In this document: in pieces, positions 1 to 5,639 of the stretch
Layout of the letters: the number at the start of each line of letters is the position of its first letter
Numbering within the stretch: position 1 is the first letter of the stretch
DNA from: an uncultured Anaerolineae bacterium
GTDB taxonomy: Bacteria > Chloroflexota > Anaerolineae > Anaerolineales > Villigracilaceae
DNA: 16,140 nucleotides
Assembly (NCBI GenBank): GCA_903882765.1
Contig: CAIRYE010000331.1
Location: 1 to 16,140, forward strand
Direction of reading: 5' to 3'
Translations under genes and position numbers: made by a program
Notes under the pieces: model-generated
The model's database searches: none
What the model saw: only the letters and a program-made list of their open reading frames with translations
Told to the model about the DNA's origin: nothing

Positions 1-1
1 A

Positions 2-1225
2 GCCTTTTGGGAAAGCGCAATCCATGTTTGGATCAGCCCGTTCGAGTGGGTCGATCCGGCAACCATAGGCATTTTTACCTTTATTGGTTCCGTCCTCGTA
101 AGTATCCTTTTAGCTGGAGTAGTTTTTTTCTATTTACGTACCCAAACTGATAATCAACAGCCAAAGACACTTCTTTGGGCAGCCTTAATTGGTTTGATCG
201 CGTGGTTTCTGGGTGGTGGAGCATACTGGCTGATCGGTTCTAGAACTATGCCGCAATTACATTTTTCTGCCGACCGATTCACTTTGTCCTTTATGTTGGG
301 AGTAAGCCTTCTACTAGCGAGTCTCCTGCTTTATTTGATCAAAAACAATTTCACTCGTGCCGTAATTTTCGCCATTTTGGTCGGATTTGCCGGCGGTAAA
401 CAATTTCAGTTTAACAGTGCCTACCGCCATGATTGGGATACCCAGAAATCTCTTTTTTGGCAGATGTCGTGGAGAATTCCCGCTCTTCAACCCAATACAA
501 CCATGATATCCAACGATCTACCGCTCACTTTTTTTAGCGATAACTCTCTCAGCGGCATCCAAAATTGGATCTACTCCGACCCTGGGAAAATGCAGACTAT
601 CCTTTATTACGCTAGCGTTCGTACAGAAGACGGTCGAGCGCTCAGTGAAGGTTTGGTCGAAGGCAATGATTTTTCACAGAACTACCTAGCAACTACCTTC
701 AAAGGATCAACATCCGATACCATCGCTTTCAACTTTCTGCCCCCCGGCTGTTTCCGCGTTCTAGACCCAGAAATCGACCCGGTCAATCGGCTGATCCCGC
801 AAACTCTGCGTAACGCGGCAAAATTGAGCCGAAACGAGTTGATCATCTCCCCCTCCAAAGGCACTATGCCACCTTATCTTTTGCCTGAAATTTTTCACGG
901 TTGGTGCTATTACTTTGAATTAGCGGAGCTAGCCAGACAAAATGGACAATGGGCTGAGGTTGTCACGATCTATGATAAGAGTCAGGTACTCGGGCTTACC
1001 TCAAATGACCCACTCGAAAACTTTGTTTTCATCGAAGCTTTTGCGCACCTAGCCGATTGGGAGCAAGCTCAAAAACTTACAAAATCTACTTATAAGGTCA
1101 GCAGGGAATACTTACGACCAACCTTATGTGCTTTGTGGAGCCGGATTGATCGTGATTTGGGAAAGGACTTAGAGTACGCTAATTCCATAAATGAGGTAAA
1201 ACAAGAACTTTCTTGCGGGAATTGA
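2..1225 (+). CDS. Polytopic membrane protein of unknown function, C-terminal part (5' end outside window)
   Basis: The frame is open from the left edge to TGA at 1223-1225, giving 407 codons without the N-terminus. A TTG at 194 could be read as a start, but the frame continues upstream with normal coding character, so the gene almost certainly begins before the window. About four hydrophobic segments are visible (roughly residues 22-45, 58-77, 90-112 and 118-133). A soluble region of about 270 residues follows. The last 110 residues form aromatic, Ala-rich helix pairs that look TPR-like (around WCYYFELAELARQNGQWAEV). The architecture of many membrane helices followed by a soluble C-terminal domain resembles GT-C/PMT-type glycosyltransferases and large uncharacterised membrane proteins of Chloroflexota, but the catalytic loops would lie upstream and cannot be seen. 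No function is assigned. It is separated from mmdA by 137 bp and is probably a different transcription unit. Confidence 0.75.
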   Translation, partial: AFWESAIHVWISPFEWVDPATIGIFTFIGSVLVSILLAGVVFFYLRTQTDNQQPKTLLWAALIGLIAWFLGGGAYWLIGSRTMPQLHFSADRFTLSFMLGVSLLLASLLLYLIKNNFTRAVIFAILVGFAGGKQFQFNSAYRHDWDTQKSLFWQMSWRIPALQPNTTMISNDLPLTFFSDNSLSGIQNWIYSDPGKMQTILYYASVRTEDGRALSEGLVEGNDFSQNYLATTFKGSTSDTIAFNFLPPGCFRVLDPEIDPVNRLIPQTLRNAAKLSRNELIISPSKGTMPPYLLPEIFHGWCYYFELAELARQNGQWAEVVTIYDKSQVLGLTSNDPLENFVFIEAFAHLADWEQAQKLTKSTYKVSREYLRPTLCALWSRIDRDLGKDLEYANSINEVKQELSCGN

Positions 1226-1362
1226 GCCAATTTCCAAGTTTTTGGGGAAAATTAGTAATAAATTGTTCCTTTTGTATATGACTCATATCACTATCTTGTT
1301 CTGCAAGCGGGGACTATACTAAGATAAGGTTTGTGAATATTATCACAATGAAAGGAAATATC
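1226..1362 (+). promoter_or_regulatory. Intergenic region before mmdA; weak promoter candidate
   Basis: This AT-rich gap should carry the end of the upstream transcript and the start of the mmd operon. An imperfect hairpin is possible just after the first stop (AATTTCC near 1228 against GGAAAATT near 1244), but no clean U-tract follows. A weak sigma70-like pair is TTGTTC (1296-1301) with TAAGAT (1320-1325), spacer 18. TATACT at 1315-1320 is a better -10 but lacks a good -35. The Shine-Dalgarno-like AAAGGAA at 1351-1357 fits the ATG at 1363. These are visual matches only. Confidence 0.3.
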
Positions 1363-2916
1363 ATGTCCTTTGAAGATCCAAGAATTTTAGAATTACGCGA
1401 AATTAGAGAAAAAGCAAAACAAGGCGGTGGCAAAGACCGTATCAATAAGCAACATGCCAAAGGGAAAAACACCTCCCGCGAAAGAGTTCGCGACTTATTA
1501 GACCCCGGCACCTTTAACGAACTTGAGCCCTTCATCACTAGCCATAATGACGAATCGACGATCGATACAGAAAAATTTCTAGGTGATGGCGTTGTAACCG
1601 GTTATGGGCAAATTGATGGTCGAACTGTTTACGTTTACGCCCAAGATTTTACCGTCCTCGGTGGAACTCTTTCTGAAATGCAAAGCCACAAAATTTGCCG
1701 GGTGATGGACCTCGCACTTCGAAACGGCACACCATGCATCGGCTTGTTAGATTCAGGCGGCGCTAGAATTCAAGAAGGTGTGAAAGCACTTGGTGGATAC
1801 GCCGAGATCTTCCGTCGAAACGCCCAATTTTCAGGTGTTATTCCTCAAATTTCAGTCATGCTTGGACCATGCGCCGGAGGAGCCGCTTACTCACCTGCCT
1901 TACAAGACATGATCGTTATGGTCGAAAAGAAATCCTTTATGTTCCTCACCGGGCCAGAAGTGATCAAAGCGGTTACCGGCGAAGTGATCGATGCTGAATC
2001 CCTTGGAGGTTCGGACGTTCATATGGCGATAAGCGGTGTTGCCCATTTATCTGCCCACGATGAACAACAAGCCTTAAATTTGGTTAGAAGATTCTTGTCT
2101 TATCTGCCCTCAAATAACATTGAAAACCCGCCATTTAAAAGCATTTACGAAGATACTCCCGCAAAAGAAAATACCCTCAATTCGATCGTTCCGATGGACC
2201 CAAGTGAACCCTATGTAATGCATCAGGTCATTGAGCAAGTTGCCGATAAGGATAGCTTCCTTGAGATCCAACCTGCTTGGGCTAGAAACGCGATCGTTGG
2301 CTTGGCTCGCATCGGAGGTTACAGCGTGGGTATCGTCGCGCAAGAACCTTCTGTACTTGCCGGTGTAATTGATATCGACGCCAGCGACAAGATGACCCGT
2401 TTTGTCCGAATGTGCGATTGTTTCAATATCCCCTTGGTTACCTTCGTTGATTCCCCTGGTTTCCTCCCTGGTATCGCGCAGGAGCATAGCGGTATCATTC
2501 GTCATGGGGCAAAATTGCTTTACGCATACTCCGAAGCTACCGTTCCCAAGATCACCATCATCACCCGCAAAGCCTATGGTGGGGCATACGTGGTTATGTC
2601 CAGCAAATACCTCGGTACAGATATGACCTTTGCTTGGCCAAGCGCTGAGATCGCTGTAATGGGCGCGGAAGGCGCGGTCAACATTCTTTACAAAAAACAG
2701 ATCGAAGAATCGGATAAACCTGCCGAAGAAAGCAAGCGTTTGGCGGAGGAATATCGAAAGAAATTTAATAACCCCTACATGGCAGCTAGCAATGGTTACA
2801 TTGATGACATCATTGAACCGCGTGAGACTCGCAGCAAGATCTTTGCCGCGTTATCAGCACTAAAAGACAAGTACGCGCCAGCGCCGCCGCGTAAACATGG
2901 AAATATTCCAGTTTAG
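1363..2916 (+). CDS. mmdA: Methylmalonyl-CoA decarboxylase alpha subunit (biotin-dependent carboxyltransferase)
   Basis: This 517-residue protein is a complete acyl-CoA carboxyltransferase of the PccB/MmdA family, whose members are usually 510-520 residues. It moves the carboxyl group of methylmalonyl-CoA to biotin on the carrier subunit. The N-terminal crotonase-like half has the oxyanion-hole loop SGGARIQEGV (131-140) and GPCAGGAAYSPAL (168-180). The C-terminal half has FVDSPGFLPG (361-370) and RKAYGGAYVVMSSKYLGTD (402-420). The start at 1363 is chosen because AAAGGAA lies about 7 nt upstream; in-frame GTG at 1333 and ATG at 1348 lack a well-spaced site. The next three genes encode the remaining subunits of a Na+-pumping decarboxylase, and no biotin carboxylase gene is present, which separates it from propionyl-CoA carboxylase. 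Its length fits MmdA better than the longer glutaconyl-CoA decarboxylase alpha subunit. The exact acyl-CoA is inferred. Confidence 0.9.
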   Translation: MSFEDPRILELREIREKAKQGGGKDRINKQHAKGKNTSRERVRDLLDPGTFNELEPFITSHNDESTIDTEKFLGDGVVTGYGQIDGRTVYVYAQDFTVLGGTLSEMQSHKICRVMDLALRNGTPCIGLLDSGGARIQEGVKALGGYAEIFRRNAQFSGVIPQISVMLGPCAGGAAYSPALQDMIVMVEKKSFMFLTGPEVIKAVTGEVIDAESLGGSDVHMAISGVAHLSAHDEQQALNLVRRFLSYLPSNNIENPPFKSIYEDTPAKENTLNSIVPMDPSEPYVMHQVIEQVADKDSFLEIQPAWARNAIVGLARIGGYSVGIVAQEPSVLAGVIDIDASDKMTRFVRMCDCFNIPLVTFVDSPGFLPGIAQEHSGIIRHGAKLLYAYSEATVPKITIITRKAYGGAYVVMSSKYLGTDMTFAWPSAEIAVMGAEGAVNILYKKQIEESDKPAEESKRLAEEYRKKFNNPYMAASNGYIDDIIEPRETRSKIFAALSALKDKYAPAPPRKHGNIPV

Positions 2917-2924
2917 GAAACCCT

Positions 2925-3266
2925 ATGACTGAAACCTTTCTCTCCGCTCTCAATATCTCATTAACTTCCATCTCCATCATCGTTATCATGTTTATTGGTC
3001 TTTGGCTGCTATTATGGATATTGATCGCCTTACCAATCAATAAAGAACCTGTCATAGTTGAAAAAAGTGAATCCCAGGTAGAAAAATCCAATTCAGATTT
3101 GGTTCAAAAAGCCGCCGCTATTGCCGTGATCCTCGCTCTTGCTGAAATGAAAAGCAATTCAATGATCACCCAACCCGCCAAGATGCCAGTACTCGTTAGC
3201 GCATGGCAATTGGGTATGCGTACTCGGCAAATGTTACAAAAAAGCAACAATAGAAGAAGAATTTAA
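2925..3266 (+). CDS. mmdD: Decarboxylase small membrane subunit (OadG/MmdD-like)
   Basis: This 113-residue protein has one strong N-terminal transmembrane segment (about residues 12-38). A charged linker follows (residues 41-60). The tail contains a short Ala/Ile-rich stretch (AAAIAVILALAEM, about 64-76) and a basic C-terminus (NNRRRI). That is the OadG/MmdD layout: a single membrane anchor that holds the carboxyltransferase on the beta subunit. Sequence conservation in this family is low, so the call rests on topology, size and position between mmdA and the biotin carrier gene. It starts 8 nt after the mmdA stop, with AGGAAA as a close ribosome-binding site, so the genes are surely cotranscribed. 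Confidence 0.75.
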   Translation: MTETFLSALNISLTSISIIVIMFIGLWLLLWILIALPINKEPVIVEKSESQVEKSNSDLVQKAAAIAVILALAEMKSNSMITQPAKMPVLVSAWQLGMRTRQMLQKSNNRRRI

Positions 3267-3278
3267 TAGGCTGCCATT

Positions 3279-3686
3279 ATGACGAAAATTTACAATGTAC
3301 AGATCGAAGGAAAGACATTTGAAGTGATACTCGATGACCTCGATACCAAGCCGATCAAGGCGATCGTTAACGGCACCGAGGTGATGGTTACTCCGATAGA
3401 AGCACTTGAGGAACCGGTTGACACTGATGTGGAAAAAAAGGAATTACTCCCAACCGCTATATCTTTCACCAGCGACCAAGTCCTGTCGCCTCTCCCTGGT
3501 AAGATCATCGATGTCTTTATTAAAGTGAATGACGCGGTTGAAAAAGGGCAAGTGATCTTGATCATCGAAGCCATGAAAATGAAAAATAGTATTCGCTCAA
3601 CCCGCAGCGGAAAAGTAAAAGAAGTGCATGTTCGAACTGGTGATAATGTAACTCACAAACAACTCATGGTGGAGTTTACAGAATGA
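3279..3686 (+). CDS. mmdC: Biotin carboxyl carrier subunit (MmdC-like)
   Basis: This 135-residue protein carries the biotin that shuttles CO2 between the carboxyltransferase and the membrane decarboxylase. The biotinylation motif is EAMKM with Lys100 as the modified residue, 35 residues from the C-terminus, which is the standard position. The C-terminal half (about 67-134) is a typical biotinyl domain (LSPLPGKIIDV at 69-79). Residues 3-42 look like the small beta domain often found ahead of the carrier in gamma subunits. The linker (about 43-67) is acidic and lacks the long Ala/Pro-rich stretch usual in this family. The stop overlaps the mmdB start in an ATGA at 3683-3686, suggesting translational coupling. 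A biotin-protein ligase must be encoded elsewhere. Confidence 0.9.
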   Translation: MTKIYNVQIEGKTFEVILDDLDTKPIKAIVNGTEVMVTPIEALEEPVDTDVEKKELLPTAISFTSDQVLSPLPGKIIDVFIKVNDAVEKGQVILIIEAMKMKNSIRSTRSGKVKEVHVRTGDNVTHKQLMVEFTE

Positions 3687-4831
3687 CTCTCCTAAACAGT
3701 ATCGCTGGTTTATTTACCGGATCGAACTTTAATCCCGCTAATTTGATCATGATTGCTTTAGGGGGTGTTTTGATCTATTTGGCCATCGCGAAAGAATACG
3801 AACCGGTTCTTCTGTTACCGATCGGTTTTGGATGTATTTTGGCGAACCTTGGTATGTCTGTTTACGAAGAAGAAAGTTTTTTACGTGTGATTTATGAAGC
3901 AGGGATAAAAACAGAATTATTCCCGCTCATTATCTTCATCGGTATAGGCGCAATGATCGACTTCCGTCCGCTCATTTCGCAACCCAAAATGGTATTACTC
4001 GGAGCTGCCGGTCAGTTCGGAATTTTCGGAACATTGCTGATCGCATCCTGGTTGGGATTCTCGCTGAACGAAGCAGCGTCCATCGGTATCATTGGCGCAA
4101 TCGATGGCCCAACCGCTATTTTTGTCACGAGTAAATTAGCCCCGGAGTTGCTCGGACCGATCTCCGTCGCGGCATATTCCTATATGTCCTTGATCCCGAT
4201 CATCCAACCACCCATTATGCGGCTACTCACCACTAAAAAAGAACGACAAATTCGCATGGAATACATGGAACGACCGGTCTCTAAAACAGTTGTCCTGCTT
4301 TTCCCAATTTTGGTAACGATCATTATCAGCCTCGTTGCCCCCGCAGCGGCGCCGCTCATTGCTACTCTTATGCTGGGTAATTTGCTACTGGAATCAGGCG
4401 TAGTTGAACGACTAAGTAATTCCGCGAAGAATGAATTGATCAACATCGCGACCTTGTTTCTTGGTCTTGCCATTGGTGCCACCATGACCGCTGACACGTT
4501 TATTTACAATTCGGTAGATGGAATTCGTTGGCAAACCTTGGCGATCTTAGGTTTGGGCTTATTTGCCTTTGTGTTGGATACAGCGATGGGATTGTTATTC
4601 GGGAAAATTATGTGCTTTTTCTCCGGCGGGAAGATCAATCCTTTGATCGGAGCTTGTGGCATCAGCGCTTTTCCAATGGCTGCCAGGCTATCCGCGAAAG
4701 AGGCCCTCGATGCCGACCCCCACAATTTCATTTTGATGCATGCAATGGGTTCTAACACAGCCGGACAGCTTGGTTCGGTTATAGCCGGTGGCGTTTTACT
4801 AACCATTGTTAGCAAAACAATGGGATTGTAG
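3683..4831 (+). CDS. mmdB: Na+-transporting decarboxylase beta subunit (OadB/MmdB family)
   Basis: This 382-residue polytopic membrane protein decarboxylates carboxybiotin and couples the reaction to Na+ export. The family signature GAIDGPTAIF (138-147) contains Asp141, matching the essential Asp203 of Klebsiella OadB. Tyr167 lies 26 residues later, like Tyr229. In the second conserved block (from NPLIGACG, 319-326) Asn319, Gly323, Ser328 and Arg335 have exactly the spacing of OadB Asn373, Gly377, Ser382 and Arg389. All residues linked to Na+/H+ movement are therefore present. Hydrophobic segments run through most of the length, as expected for about nine helices. It is the last gene of the mmd operon and overlaps mmdC by 4 nt. 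After the TAG, the frame stays open and hydrophobic for 23 more codons (see findings). Confidence 0.93.
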   Translation: MTLLNSIAGLFTGSNFNPANLIMIALGGVLIYLAIAKEYEPVLLLPIGFGCILANLGMSVYEEESFLRVIYEAGIKTELFPLIIFIGIGAMIDFRPLISQPKMVLLGAAGQFGIFGTLLIASWLGFSLNEAASIGIIGAIDGPTAIFVTSKLAPELLGPISVAAYSYMSLIPIIQPPIMRLLTTKKERQIRMEYMERPVSKTVVLLFPILVTIIISLVAPAAAPLIATLMLGNLLLESGVVERLSNSAKNELINIATLFLGLAIGATMTADTFIYNSVDGIRWQTLAILGLGLFAFVLDTAMGLLFGKIMCFFSGGKINPLIGACGISAFPMAARLSAKEALDADPHNFILMHAMGSNTAGQLGSVIAGGVLLTIVSKTMGL

Positions 4832-4873
4832 GCAGAAAATAACGGATACATCGTTACCATCTTGGGCATTTTT

Positions 4874-4904
4874 ATGACATGGTTTTTCGCCTTCGGTTTA
4901 TAAT
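4874..4904 (+). promoter_or_regulatory. Possible promoter for upp
   Basis: A perfect TATAAT (4899-4904) lies 26 nt upstream of the upp ATG. The best -35 candidate is ATGACA (4874-4879), with a long 19-nt spacer. A small inverted repeat TAACG/CGTTA (4840-4844 and 4852-4856) sits upstream and could end or attenuate the mmd message, but no U-tract follows. The -10 match is good and the -35 spacing is not. Confidence 0.35.
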
Positions 4905-4930
4905 TAAGGCAATTCAACCCAGGAGAGCTT

Positions 4931-5557
4931 ATGTCTAATGTCTTTGCCTCAACCCATCCATTGGTTCTGCACAAACTGAGCCGTTTACGTGATATTAGTA
5001 CTGACCCGAAAAAATTTCGGGAGTTAGTACAAGAAATTGCGGCCTTATTGGTTTACGAAGCAACCGCTGATCTGGCTGTCACTCAACGAGAGGTGCAGAC
5101 TCCTTTAGCCAAGACAACCGGCTGGGAATTAAAAGAGAAAGTTGGGCTGGTACCGATCTTACGTGCTGGGCTTGGTATGGTTGAAGGTATTTGGGAACTA
5201 ATGCCCTCTTCAGAAGTTTGGCATATTGGTCTCTATCGTGATGAAAAAACGCTGAGGCCAGTGCAATATTACAATAAATTACCAACTGAACCAACCGTTT
5301 CGGTTTGCCTTATTCTCGACCCTATGTTGGCAACTGGTGGCTCAGCAATCGCCACTGTTGACGTGCTCAAAAAATGGGGCGTCACAAAAATTAAGTTTGT
5401 GGGTCTCATTGGTTCTCCCGAAGGTATCGCGTTGATGCAAAAAGAACATCCGGATGTTGCGATCTACCTAGCAGCTATCGATGACCATCTCAATGAAAAA
5501 GGGTACATCGTCCCTGGTCTTGGCGATGCCGGCGATCGGCAATTCGGAACCGCGTAA
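4931..5557 (+). CDS. upp: Uracil phosphoribosyltransferase
   Basis: This enzyme makes UMP from uracil and PRPP in the cytoplasm, salvaging pyrimidine bases. The 208-residue length is exactly that of the family. The PRPP-binding loop LDPMLATGGSA lies at 129-139. The C-terminal uracil-binding stretch YIVPGLGDAGDRQFGT lies at 192-207. An N-terminal RAGLGMVEG (78-86) is also typical. AGGAG at 4921-4925 gives a well-placed ribosome-binding site for the ATG. It stands 99 bp after mmdB and probably has its own promoter; no uracil permease gene is adjacent. Confidence 0.97.
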   Translation: MSNVFASTHPLVLHKLSRLRDISTDPKKFRELVQEIAALLVYEATADLAVTQREVQTPLAKTTGWELKEKVGLVPILRAGLGMVEGIWELMPSSEVWHIGLYRDEKTLRPVQYYNKLPTEPTVSVCLILDPMLATGGSAIATVDVLKKWGVTKIKFVGLIGSPEGIALMQKEHPDVAIYLAAIDDHLNEKGYIVPGLGDAGDRQFGTA

Positions 5558-5581
5558 TCCTTTTTAACGCGCATTATTATC

Positions 5582-5610
5582 TACAACGGTATTTTCTAAA
5601 TGCCGTTGTA
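5582..5610 (+). terminator. Strong stem-loop after upp (terminator-like, no clear U-tract)
   Basis: Positions 5582-5594 pair with 5598-5610: a perfect 8-bp outer stem (TACAACGG with CCGTTGTA) continues through one G-U pair and four A-T pairs to a 3-nt TCT loop. It begins 25 nt after the upp stop. The following bases (CTTATATT) are only moderately U-rich, so it may be an intrinsic terminator, a 3'-end stabiliser, or a leader structure of the next gene. Confidence 0.5.
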
Positions 5611-5639
5611 CTTATATTAACCCCAGCGGATACTCTCAA

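Noticed and set aside
194..1225. TTG at 194 as the true start of the first gene
   Set aside because: The reading frame is open to the window edge and keeps membrane-protein character upstream, so the gene is simply cut by the window.
1333..1362. Longer mmdA beginning at GTG 1333 or ATG 1348
   Set aside because: Neither has a well-spaced ribosome-binding site, while the ATG at 1363 has AAAGGAA about 7 nt upstream and gives the usual family N-terminus.
2110..2505. 131-codon minus-strand frame inside mmdA
   Set aside because: It is a shadow of a conserved coding region, with no ribosome-binding site or recognisable protein features.
1363..2916. mmdA as propionyl-CoA or acetyl-CoA carboxylase beta subunit
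   Set aside because: The following genes encode OadG-, carrier- and OadB-type subunits and no biotin carboxylase is present, which defines a decarboxylase complex.
4504..4974. 156-codon minus-strand frame across the mmdB end and upp start
   Set aside because: It overlaps two genes with strong family matches on the other strand; the translation looks like reversed membrane-protein codons.
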